A stretch of 64,000 bases of DNA from Nemopilema nomurai (Eukaryota > Cnidaria > Scyphozoa > Rhizostomeae > Rhizostomatidae), in the NCBI GenBank assembly GCA_003864495.1, contig ML133394.1:2294001-2358000 (forward strand). The letters are read 5' to 3'. The position numbers and the translations under genes are program-made. Below are positions 1-12,900 of the stretch, piece by piece. The first letter of the stretch is position 1; the number at the start of each line of letters is the position of its first letter. The notes below the pieces were generated by a model. That model was not told the origin of the DNA and did not search any database. It saw only the letters and a list, made by a program, of their open reading frames with translations.

Positions 1-845
1 CGCATTTTCAGGGCCACTATTCTTACAATCGGCTAGGGAAAAGCGGCCAGACAGTTCTCTTTGTGAAATCAATAAGGGTGAAACATCATAAGTTAACAGT
101 TCACTTCTTGAGGTGATATCAGCAAGTAATTCAATGACTCAAATACACACAGGTCTTTGTCTTCTGTTATTAAATTGTTAATCGAACAGACTTATGCGAT
201 GGTATAAATGGAAGGGACCAAGCAGCTCCACAGAGTTTTGCACAAAATCTATTTATTATTGTCTCTTGTAACATTTACCCTACATGCGCACTACCTTAAC
301 ACGCTCCGCAAGCACTTACAGACGAGTATAAGCCACCCTTGCATGATTTAACTCTAATTGGCCTTTCTCTTTTCTCCCTGGTCGTATTTTAAAATAACAA
401 AGCGGCCGTTCTTAATTATAATAGAAACCCCAATCGAACAAACGAAAAGACACACAAAGCGGATACATGCACGTTCGCAGGAGAAATTTCTGTTTACAGT
501 CACTCGCTATCTTTCTTGGGCGGACTACGGGTCAGCCGTTTCGGGGGAAATGCCGCGGCTGTTTTCCCGCGGCTGTTTTCGTGGGATGAACGAGAGATAA
601 GATTTCAGAGAAAAAGGTTATTCAGCGACGGTTAGTGACTCAGTGTTCCCATCAAGTGTGAGCCAGTGTATTCTGCTATCCGCAACAGTTGAAGGAGTCC
701 CGTATCCTAACTCTCTAGGCGCTCGAGTCGGAAGCCCAGCCCATCTCGTCCTGTGCCAGATAAACTTATCGGATAGAGAGCCGTCTTTGCCATCCAGATT
801 TCACTGCAGATAAAAGTGTGCTTTGGATCTAGTTGGAAGTCAACG
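1..845. other. 5' flank of the NOX gene
   Basis: No coding exon recognised. It should hold the promoter and 5' UTR of the NADPH oxidase gene. Around 395-600 it is richer in CpG than the surrounding AT-rich DNA and carries a short direct repeat (CCGCGGCTGTTTTC, twice within 551-580). A TATAAAT word occurs near 195-202 but lies about 650 bases from the start codon, so its role is unknown. The ORF across 358-600 has no recognisable similarity. Confidence 0.4.
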
Positions 846-968
846 ATGTCTGACACAGGCAAGAGATTGACACGCAGTTCGTACAGCATGGACGATGTCA
901 TCTTGGAAACATCGGAGTCTGATATCAAAGCGATTCGCAACGAAACGGCAGAGATAACGGATAACTTT
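846..968 (+). CDS. NOX exon 1 (start codon, cytosolic extension)
   Basis: Encodes residues 1-41, beginning MSDTGKRLTR. The ATG has A at -3. The open frame extends upstream to about 816 without an ATG, so this is the first methionine. Ends in phase 0 at TTT|GTAAGC. Ser/Thr- and acid-rich, predicted cytosolic. Linkage to exon 2 is inferred from phase only. Confidence 0.7.
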
Positions 969-3900
969 GTAAGCTTCTCTCCACATTTTCACTTTCTTTC
1001 TATAAAATTCGGAATTTTTGTGGAATTATTGCACTTACTTTGACTTGTTTCTATCACTGTTCATAGTGGCCTTTTTACGGGGCAGAATCAAGAAAAAGGT
1101 GACCATTGGATGCTCCTTTTGTGTGGCATGAAGACCCTAGTAAACAAACAGATCCTTTAAAAGCATTTCAAGGATTCTGCTGCTTTCTGTTAGAGTTTGA
1201 CGAGCCATTGAAAAGTTTGTGATATTTAGGCCACTAGATTCCTTTCACGTTTTTCATGCATATTTTGTCGAGAAAATTTACCATCTGTCCGACTTGAAGT
1301 GTAAGATTGTATTGCAGAATATTTCAGTCAATGATCGCCTTTCCCCGACAAACAACCATCTCTACCTTGAATATTGACACGTGGGAAAGTGTTCGTTTCC
1401 ATGTTTATGGTCCGTTTGATGTAACGATGTGGTCTTTCGAGCGATTCCACAACAATCGTTCAAATATTTGACCTGTCGCTGAGCTAATTCATTTTAAGTA
1501 GGTGCTGAGGGATGTTAATCCATAAATTCTTTTCATCTGTGGCTAACTTGCTAAATATTGTTTTTACTCGTTATAAGATTAACATATTTCGTATGGAACA
1601 TTCAGTGTGCTTTTTGACAACAAGTCCTAGAGGCTTTGCTGCGGAGGAAAGCTGTTTTGATGGCTGCCCATCGTCCTCTTCCCATTCACGGAATTCCCGC
1701 CATGTTGTCCTCGGGGCTCTCTGTCCAGTCTATTCAGCCATTGTCCTCCAGCTTAACTCTTGCTTGCCCCGTGCTTGCTCCGTTGAAAGTGAATGCGGAT
1801 AGGTTAGCCTGTGCGCAGACCCTTAGACCTCGTTTACACGAGACCGGCTCCAAAAAGATCCGTAGCAATTTGAGTTGACTTGGGCGTTCTGTTTACACGA
1901 GACCTGCCTTACCGCACTAATTTGAGATCACCTGCCGTACTCATTTGAGTTCATCTCCGAAAGCGTGCTAATTTGGAGCCGGTCTCACTTGGTCTCGTAT
2001 AAACACACGAAACTGGATCTTTTTGAGTACGGTGAGGTCACTGGCCAATGAGAATACAGCAAACTATCATGTGATTTTTACTATGTGATTGTCAGGTCGC
2101 AGCAAGGAGCAGTTGATACAACCAAGTGTAAACTAGCCTCAACGATCTCCTCGAGTTTAGGTCTCGTGTGAACAGAACGCATAAGTGAACCATTTTGGAA
2201 CCGGGATATCTTGGAATAAGATACCGGGATATATTGGAATAAGATACCGGGATATCTTGGAATAAGATACCAGGTCTGCGCACAAGCTATGATAGATGAA
2301 CAGAGGCTGTTGCTAGGCCAAAATGCACTGATTTCAATGCATGTTCTTATTATCAATTGCGCAGAAGTACAGACAGCCTTGCGAACAGTTGAAGAAAAAG
2401 TAGGTAGAAAAAAGTCGGCTTAATGAAGATTCTTTTTAACCTCCAGAGCATCTACAGACTCAACCCCCGATCCCTTTTCTGTGAGCTTTGTTATTTTAGT
2501 GAGATTTTTACCAATCAAGATATTCTAGGGTGTGATAGTTAGACATTAACTAGAAGCATTGTCTTCTTTATTCAGTTTTGTTCCCCTCGATGGCCTGGAT
2601 ATCTTGGAATATGATTTTTCGTGCTGCTCAAAGTCACTCGAGCTAGAAGCATCAATCAACATTAACGCGTCACCGTTTCCGAAACACAAATACTTTCAAG
2701 ATAGCAAAATAGAGTATTCTCCTTGTGCACGTTCCTGGGTTTTCTGCTTACGAAATACATTGGGTTAGAAATAGGGAAGCTAATAACAAGCTGGTCTTTT
2801 CGATTCTAACTTCAAAACTGGTTTTCCTCCTGGTATTTCCTACATCACTTCTCCAATAAATTTCATCTGAGCCGTTTTCGTAACACCATGCCATCAAACA
2901 GAATACATAATGTAGCCAAGCCAAATTTGGTGTTTCAGCTGCCAATCTTTGTTTGGTGTCACTTCCCCAAAGCTAACCTTTCTGCTTGTTATTTACAAAA
3001 CCTGCTTATTTTGTTGACTTCATTGGCAAAGCTTCTGTGAAATAACAAAGCATTTTAAAGTCGTTGACTATGCCCTTCTTGATTCAAAACAGCATCTTCT
3101 CTCCAAATTTCTTGAACTCTTCTCTCTGTTTGCTATCCTCCTTATCATTTCTCCATCTTCAACACCGAAAATAGTTATCCAGTTTGTCTGTTGTATGGGT
3201 GTCTTCCTGAAAACCAACATACACACGTCTCTTCCCTCTTCTGTCATAATTTTGCACTTCTGCTTTCTTGGTTGACGGGAACGAGTTTTGTTCAGCATGG
3301 TTCTTCTTATTTCACCGCCACATGCTAATTCAAAGGGCCTATAGGTTTTTGAGAATACTGTCAGCTATCTCTACCAGGAGAAATTGAATTGCTGCGGCGG
3401 CCATTTTGAATAAACCCGTGCAATCCGAAGGGAAGGATGCATCCATTTCCCAAGTGAATATGTCAGAAATGGCAAAATGTTCGATGAGACATGTTTTCAC
3501 AATAGTTTGTTCTGATAGACGTTCTCTAATTGGACACATCAGTATTTTCTCCGAGAGACAGGAAGACGTTCTCTAATTGGGTTCTTTCCTAGCGTGGAAG
3601 AAGATGGCATGCTTAGGCCCGAAGCCAAAAAGAGACAACAGCGTAGTCGATAGATCAACGTATTTCTAATCGATTTCAAACAAGAATGACCAATGGTCGC
3701 GAAATACACTGTATATAACACTGAATATAATTGAAGATGACAATAATATTGGAAGATCAACAGTAATACGTCACTCTACAACAATGAATCACAATAACGG
3801 AAACGACACATTGACATAAAACAATGCATACTTGTTAACAAGAATAAGATGAATCAGAGACACTGCACGCAACACAACTAATTAACAAAACCCTAACACG

Positions 3901-6900
3901 CTACAATCTTTCTCTGAATGTTCTTATATAACCATTGATCAGTTTTTGTTTAAACGAAAATCAATGCGCAACAGTTTCTTTGATATCGCATTAACCAATC
4001 AAAATTGAACTTGTTGTAGCACAAGCTGATGGAAATGAACGGAAATACTAGAAGACGAATGGCATCGCTCCAATCTGAATTCGAGGGTGCAAAATCGAGG
4101 CTGGAAACACTTATGCACCGACAAAAAGCCGTCACACCGGACTACAACGCTTACCAGATCATGCGTAGAATATCAAGGTCATCAATGCCGCGAAAAATTT
4201 CACACCAAAGTGAGTCGTGAATACCAAGAAGCAAGCACTGTGTATACAATTTTGCTGTAATTAATTGCGAGTTTAAGCAAGAAGTAGTTTGTCTCCATTT
4301 ATAAATAATGTACTCTCTAAATTTTTATTCACTGTTCACTGAAAATTTTCGTCCTCATTTCGTCAGCCTCCTGCTAGTTTCTTGTCAGTTGCTGAAATGC
4401 TGAGTCGCCGGATTATAGGCATTGGCTTTAAAAGTGGTGGAAAGTTGTTGTGAAGAAGTGGGAAATCTTTTTCTCTGTAGCTGATCCGTTTTGAGCGAAA
4501 TAATTGAATTAAAACATTTTTATTGAAGGCTTCCTGGTAATTAAACTGCCAAAGATATTGACTTGCATAATAGCGTACAAACTCTCTAAATATCTGTTTA
4601 CATAAATATATATATGTGTGTGTTTCTATGTGTATGTGTGTGATTGGCTGTGTTTGTTACTGATGCTAGTCATGAACAGAACTTTGAGCACCGTATTTGT
4701 TTCTGTATTTCTGAACCACAAGCTTCGGTACTATATGTTTGTCAACCCAATACTCATACAGTGTCCCTTTCCAATGAATCGGGCAGTCCTCAGGCAGCTT
4801 TACAACCTGTCCTACACTCGAGACCCCCCCTCCAAGTAATTCCTCTTGAGAAGCACGTTTCGGCAGCAGTAGTGCCGATATTTTATTGGAGAGATGTTCT
4901 GACTCGATCCGCTCTGTAAATTTGGGAAAATTGACGTTTGCTTCCTCGCCAGATACAAATATTTTGGTGTTAGCAGCTTCTTTTTGCTTTTCTGTCAGCA
5001 ATTCTATAAAGCCGTTGCTACAGAGTATGAGGAGGCCGCTGAGATTTCTCATGTAGTCGATGATTTGGTTTGTGTTTTCATCGGCCTCGGCATCAGAAGT
5101 GATCCCTATATCAGCCAACGTTCTCAGGACTATCTGGTTGTTTCTCTTCATTGCTGCAATGAACTTTCGTTGTTGCTCACCCGCATCCTCATGGGTTAGA
5201 AATACCGTCCACAAGACATCATCATCTGAAAAAAAAACAAGTTTTGCGAGTAAAAGAAGTACGCTAATAGACCGGCCAATTGTTTTTATGCGTCATTGAC
5301 ATGAAGTTCCATTTGTCCCCTTTGTGACATGAAGTTCCATTTGTCCCCTTTGTGACATGAAGTTCCATTTGTCCCCTTTGTGACACGAAGTTCCATTTGT
5401 CCCCTTTGTGACATGAAGTTCCATTTGTCCCCTTTGTGACACGAAGTTCCATTTGTCCCCTTTGTGACATGAAGTTCCATTTGTCCCCTTTGTGACACGA
5501 AGTTCCATTTGTCCCCTTTGTGACATGAAGTTCCATTTGTCCCCTTTGTGACACGAAGTTCCATTTGTCCCCTTTGTGACACGAAGTTCCATTTGTCCCC
5601 TTTGTGACATGAAGTTCCATTTGTCCACTTTGTGACATAAAGTTCCATTTGTCCCCTTTGTGACACGAAGTCCCATTTGTCCCCTTTGTGACACGAAGTT
5701 CCATTCTTCAAATGATTTCAGTTTCTGGATTCAAAATTGATGTCGATGAAATTAGCACTTTTACTCTTTTGCATGCTGAGCCACGAGCTGCTTGGGTATA
5801 GACTGGCAATGATTTTTTGAAAGGATCTTCTCTGAGAGATATTTTAATTATTTGAATTTTATCAAAGGAAAGAATGTTACGAAACCAGAAACCTGCTATC
5901 CGATAAAAGAGGATGTATAGGAAAATTATCTAAATTTTAGATGGTATATCGATCTAGCTTACAGATAATAGAGTTTCCTCTCTTCTTCAAAGGAGGTATG
6001 TTGATGACTCCGTCATGCCTTGTTAAGGTTCCTGTACCTCACCTTACAATACCTGCCATATGTCATGCAGAACAGTACACACTAGTCCAAAAAGCCATAA
6101 TTTGCCATCTGAATATTTTGTACTCAGGTGCAATCATTTATTCGTAAACCAAACTTCGATATGCATTGTATCTTTGGCTGACATCATTTCTAGGTATATT
6201 GTGCAGTAGCTCCCTAAAATATTTTGGCATGATCTTCTCCTATTTTAATATTAAGCTTCATGGCTGTCTGAATTCTTGAGTTCACGGTCCCCATTGAGCG
6301 TCAGAAAACACGTATAATCTTGTTATTGTAGCAACCTTTTCTTCGTCTATCTCTCTGAATATTGCATTATAGTCAACTTCAGCTTTTCCGGGAAACACTT
6401 TTGGAATTTCTAGCTCAATCGCTCTGCATTTCAATTTGCAGGTATAGCAGATTCGCTACAAATTCGCTAGAAAATTTTGCGCCTAAAGACTGCGCTTTTT
6501 TCATCAACCTGACTGCTAAAATATTCCACCATTTCGTCATCGATACAAAACATTGGTTCAAACAAGGAGAACAAAACTACAAAATGTTTACGTATTTACC
6601 TTGCTCAGTCTCAAAGTCATATTCTTCAGTTGTGTTCTTGTTTCCCATTGTTTTCACCAAATCCTCTACAGATGTATGAAATTCCAGAAATATCTTTCGT
6701 TGGTGGCTTCCTTTAGCCAAAGAGAAGAGATCTAGCAGTTACAAGCGTCGAGGGTCTTTATAGTAAGACTAGAAGTATGCTAGGAACAATGTGTTTATCT
6801 TCGCTGTTTTGACTTTAATTAACTTATGCGGATCAAGAAAACATTATTATGGAGTTCTTCCACTCCACATGCCATCCAACTGAAAAAGGCTGATCAATTA

Positions 6901-9900
6901 TGAATGCTTTATTCAATGGGACGTTATCTCATAACTCTCTTTGCAATATCAAACTTCTTCATGAATATTAATTTTACCATTCCAGATGTTACGGCTGTTG
7001 TTAAAATAAACACGATAAGTTGGGACAGCTGCTTTTCTGTTTAAAGACCACTGGGCTAATAATCATCCCATCTTCAAATAAAAAGGCTGATCAAATCAAC
7101 CAAGGTATCTTCAAAATGCTCTGCATTCATCTGAAACACGGGAATATCTAGCAGGGAAGCATCACTATTTGGAGCTGTCGAACATTCAGCTCTTTGGAGA
7201 ATGAGGGCCCCATAACGGTCAATTTTCTCATTTAATAGTCCTAAAGTTTTCACCGGCTGTCTTACGTTAAAAAATTTCCTGTAAGATGTGTTCCGTACGT
7301 CATATTACGTGGTTTATAGCAATGCTTTACACTTTACGGCTAATATCATGACGAGAAAAACTAGTTTCGCGGCATAATGTTTGATAAAGACATGTTTCAC
7401 AATAGTTTGTTCTGATAAACGTTCTTTTATTGGGCACACCAGTATTCTCTCCGGGAGACTGGAGGCAACTTGGAGCGGTCTGGCTGTGAGCCTTTTGCCT
7501 GTTTGGACAAACGTAGGTCAAAACGTATAAGCTTAGAAGAAAGCTGTTAACAAGTTTCTGGGAAAGAGGTTTTGACATATCGGTACTTTGCTTTAGACCT
7601 TCAAGAACATAAGTAATAAGTTGCTCTTAGCTTCCAAATATTTCCATTGACCTTTGCAGTCTTCCTTAGTTCGAGTCGAATGCGCATTTACAAATCATTA
7701 GATATCAAACAAATTATTCATTGTTATCATTATCACTAATTATTCTGTTGCTTCTGCTATGTCCATAAAGCATGCCCCATAAAACCCTGAAATTCTCATG
7801 TAGAACTAGTGAGAACTCCTTTCTTTGACTATTTCGTGCTTTGAGGTCCGTATATGGTCATTGAAAGCAGATCAACTGCTTATTTGCTTTGGACATCGAT
7901 TGCTGTGATTAACACCACATGAACTGCTTCTCTTCACTCTCTGCTTCCCTGCCCGCCGGAGTGTGAGGCAACAGAAGACTGTAGACATTTGCACCCACGG
8001 TTTTCAGACTGCGTCATTAAGATCTTGGCACCACCGACTCCGCTTGTCTTCACTCTTTAACCTTGAAGAATTGTAAGAAAACGCGTTTTCCCAACCGTTT
8101 TATCATCATAAGCAGCATCTTTCTCTACAATGCTCTGGTATCCCCCCCCCCCTTGAAGGGTCTTTTTGGTTCCCCTTTTTGAAGACCTTTTTCACGATGC
8201 AATAAGGAAAGATTTGTTTGATGGGAGTATTCACTTTAAAATCTAATAGTTAAAGTATTGAAAGGACAACTGGAGAACGAACCATTACCTGTTTTTATTA
8301 GTGTCTGTTAGTTACGTTGAAACCTTCCCTTAAACACTTTTCATTTATTTTCTCTTTGCAAGCAAAACCGTTTATCCAGACGCTAGAGAAATTTTAACTG
8401 CAGCTGTACAGTGTTGTTACTTGTTACACCAGAAAGCACTCTTTTGACATTTGGATGCTGAAATCTTTCATGTCATTTTCGCCCAACCTGTCACTATCGC
8501 GCTTTTGAGATTTTGGTGAGCCAATCACTTTGACCGAAAACTGAGACTTAAGAAAGTAGATGTTGATAAAGCTTTAGTCGAGAGAGATGTCATAGTTTCG
8601 GACAGCCTTCTTGGCTTAGTTGGAAATTGAAAGTTTAATGGTAGAATTAAATAGAAGCAAGATTTCTATGTTTTTAGTATACTCTCTCGCTCTCGTTATG
8701 CTAAATGTTTTTATGTAAAGAAAGCCTTCTGGTTACCAAGCATTTCTTCGGGTAATGCATTTGATATCTTAAGAGTTTTAAAAGATTTCTTGATATTTGT
8801 TTTCTGGTCACAAAGACAGTATAGCATCATATTTTGACGGTGCCGCCTGAATTTTTCTGTCCACCAGTACTCAAATTCTTAGTTTTACTCATTGCAATTT
8901 TTTAATTTTGCCACTGTCAGTTATCAAGTCAAACACATCTTTGCAAAATCTTTCTTTGAATGTTCTTATATTACCATTGATCAGTTTTTGTTTAAACGAA
9001 AATCAATGCGCAACAGTTTCTTTGATATCGCATTAACCAATCAAAATTGAACTTGTTTCAGCACAAGCTGATGGAAATGAACGGAAATACTAGAAGACGA
9101 ATGGCATCGCTCCAATCTGAATTCGAGGGTGCAAAATCGAGGCTGGAAACACTTATGCACCGACAAAAAGCCGTCACACCGGACTACAACGCTTACCAGA
9201 TCATGCGTAGAATATCAAGGTCATCAATGCCGTGAATACCAAGAAGCAAGCACTGTGTATACAATTTTGCTGTAATTAATTGCGAGTTTAAGCAAGAAGT
9301 AGTTTGTCTACATTTATATATAATGTACCCTCTAAATTTGAATGTTTTAAAATTTTCATCCTCTTTCTGTCAGTCTCTTTTGAGATTCTTGTCAGTAATT
9401 GAAATGGAGAGTCACCGAAATAACTAGCTACGAGGCTACAGCCTCTGCTTAGATTATTACACAATATATTAGTGAATTATTGCAAATTTAACGCCTACTC
9501 CACTTTTTTTAAATTATTTTGTTTTTCTTCATTTTTAGAGATTCCATGTTAGCTAATCGGCTCCTTGTAAATGGTTTTGACAATGAGATATACACTGGTA
9601 TGAATAAAAGTAGCAAGGCATCATGAATGTTGAAGCATTATAAAATCAAATGAAGTTTCGCAGGTTATGCTTTGCTACCATGTCAATGAGCGCCTTGCTG
9701 CGTCACTGTAAAATTGCAAAGGTAGAATCTAATTAAAGCAAGATAAATCTTTTTTATTGTTCAACTAAGTTTGTGTTGAAAATTTTCCCAGACATTGTTC
9801 TAGTTGAATTTTCTAGAACGTTCAAATCTTTGATCAAAATCAAGAATGTGCTTATAATTAAATCAACTCTGATAATCTTGTTTTTGTTTTGAGAAACGAC

Positions 9901-12900
9901 GTGTTTTCATTTTGCTTGCTATATTGGCGACTGTCACGTACTTGGTAGAATTTCAAGGTATTCAATTTTCAACGTACATATTTTTATTAAGTTCTTCTAG
10001 TTTAGTTTATTGTATACTGACTAGACTGAATCACCTAAAAGTTCTCTGACTTGTTTATTCTATTGTTCGGTACCCTACTCCTATTTTTTGTTATTTTTAA
10101 TGTTATTTGTTATTTGTTATTGAGGTTTTCTTACGGGGTTGGAGAAAATAATTTGCACAATAATTCAAAGCTGTAGCCAGTTACCATGCCAGTAACAATT
10201 CCTGCTGAAGGAGTAGAACTCTTGTTTTTTAACTGCTTGAAACAGCGAAAACATTTCACAGCATACTAACGTACTTTTTCGGCCGACATTACTCAGAGTA
10301 TGCAAGCGTCAAAAATGACCAGAAGCTGATATGATGAATAGCTCTATTCAAGGGTCGAAAAACCCTCGAGGATTGTGAAAAGGGAGCACCGACCAATAAA
10401 TACATCGCGTTCCCTTCGTTGTACGCCTCGATCCTGCTTGATCTTATTTTATAACTTGCTAAACATTTCATGGCAGGGGAGGTTGGTGAGCATTTCATAG
10501 TAGGGGAGGCTCTTTTTTGTATACCTGGTCTTTTCTTTTCTTTATAAATCAGTCTCACCACATTAAGCATTATGTTACAGAAATCTTCTGCTACATATAG
10601 TTTCAGGACATTCGACTGCGATTTCTAATTCGTCCGATTGCGACCACTCCCCCAGTAGTATCCATTGCAAGTGATGTCATCTCCTCTGTATGTTTTAGTT
10701 ACGAGGTATCGCATGCATCTTTACCAAGTGCACCCGTATAGTCCTCGACATAAAGGAATTGAGTCCGTATAAATAGCTGAGCGTTAACACTCAATAAAAT
10801 CTGCTGACAAACTGCTGATTCTACGTCATTACGATTTGGAAAAGGCCGCTCATGATTGGTTAGTTGTTGCTATGGTCAAACTGATCACATGAACATTCTT
10901 TAGCGACCAGTGCAACAAATCCTTAATGGCAGCTAAACGTTTAGCGCTAGGTTTGGGAGTTGAAAAGGAAGAGACGAAGCAAGTTTTTAAAGATTTTACA
11001 AACTAAGAGGATGATTTGGGATATTCCCTGAATGTAGATTTACTCGCAAGGTTTTTGTGAAAATGCTCTCGAGAGCAAATCACAAGAAGAGGCCAGCAAA
11101 CCGTCAAGGAACAGCGCCAACAACGCTGGGCCTACGTCGAAGAAACAAAAAGTGATCGTCACTGGACCGATAAAAAATATCGTTTTGACTAGTTCAGGTG
11201 GTTCATCAGTATCTGGTATTTGAAACATCTCTTAATTCATCACTTCGATTCTGTCTCTCGCTCGCTTCGTTTTCCTAGGAAAGGGTGTGGGTTGAAACGA
11301 TTTGGCGGGTTCCGCATTCTGATCACATGTTTTACTCTCTGTCGTTACGGTAACCGAACTGATCACATGAAAAACCAACTCACCCCCAACGAAGCCGCGA
11401 TATTTATACGGACTTACTTTCAATTTCTCTATTCCTTTAAGCAAGCACGTTCTCATATTTGTCTAATCTGTTGATTTGAACGATCACATGTAGCTTCATT
11501 TCACTTCAAACAACAATTGCCACAGTCGTTTTTGTATTTAAAGTCTAGACATGATAACCCAAGTCGTTTTCTTAGAACCCAACATATTAAGTTATTTCGT
11601 AATAAATAGATTAGGATAATTAGAGTAGTAGATAGGTCTTAAAGGTCTGGAATTCATGCGATGTCTCTCCTGTCATGTCACCTTAAAAACTTCATTATGA
11701 AATAAAGTAAGAATACACCGTATCTTGTTTGTTTGACGCCTAGTATTTGTTGTTCTTCCATAAGCTGCTACTCCCTTCTTTACATTTTTCGATATTGATT
11801 TTTCTTAATAGACAAAGTCATCATGCTTACAAGGTACAAAAGTACCAAATTAGACCTGTCTGGTATATTATGACAGACATGTCTTTTTACCACAGAAACT
11901 ATTACCTGGAGGTCGTGATCTGAAGAAGCTTTTGAAGCAAAGTGAATAAGGTACAATCTAGCTCTTCCTGGACAGGTCATATGCTAATTTCGATTTGCTC
12001 ATTAAGCCCCAGATGCTAGAACAATGATGTTTTGTAAAGTATGATTCTAGACTAGATTCCGTTTAACATGTTTGAATTCCAAATTCCGTTTGAAAAACTG
12101 ATTTAAGCTGCTGTTTTGTTTTTTAAGCATATAGTTGCAAAAAATGCAATTGGTAGCCCGAGATCATTAAAATTTCCCCATAATAGAAATCTGAAGAATT
12201 AGAAAATTATGTTTACCAAGATCTTATATAACAAGACTAGCAATAACAATTTTTAGCATGTCAACAAAGAACATGAATTTGGCAGGCCCAATGAGCATTG
12301 AAAGCTCCAACGCAGTCACCGTATAAAGAAATGAAATCAAGTTACATTTTCTCAACCTCTTTGCCTCTGCTTCAAGCGCAAAATTTTCTTCACCTTTGGT
12401 TAATAAATATAAAAACTTAAATGGAATAAATGCTAATTTAGAAAGTGGAGGCATCTCCTTTAGATAGCAATTGAGCTTGAATTTGTTCTGTAGCCAAAAA
12501 TGTTCAAATACAGAAATTCTGTACATGCAGGGCCTTTTTTAACATATACAATGGTGGGGATATTACTCAACAGCCCCTTCCATTTCACTGCCCTGATGAT
12601 TCAGTGACTTTTTTATTCTTAATGCGGACCAGTGACACATTTACACCTAAGATTTTAAATTTCAGGGGGCCCCGAGCACATTCTTAAAAACCTACATGAA
12701 ATGGCGTTAATGAACTGAGTAGCATGACAGAAATTTGTTTGGTGTACTTTTAAAAGCCCTAACCAAATTTAGGCCCAGGGCCCCGGCAGTCCTAATTGCG
12801 GTCCTGATGCGGTTATATACTAGTAAGCAGTTTTTGTCGTTCTAGGGCCTGTAGAAAGATTTAAAGAGTACTGTTAAAAGCTTGAAGGTTCTGCATTTAT

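Larger units (their letters stand above)
969..4019 (+). other. NOX intron 1
   Basis: 3.05 kb between exons 1 and 2a. Holds a foldback element (1,811-2,283) and one copy of a dispersed repeat (about 3,470-3,565). The other open frames here have no recognisable similarity. Confidence 0.6.

Noticed and set aside
816..845. Upstream extension of the NOX exon 1 reading frame
   Set aside because: It has no ATG; a eukaryotic start is expected at the ATG at 846.
5296..5704. CRISPR-like array
   Set aside because: The repeats are directly head-to-tail with no spacers, in a eukaryotic intron.
5264..5711. Three overlapping minus-strand ORFs of 133-146 codons
   Set aside because: They are the three frames of a 28-bp minisatellite whose unit has no stop; a repeat artefact, not a gene.
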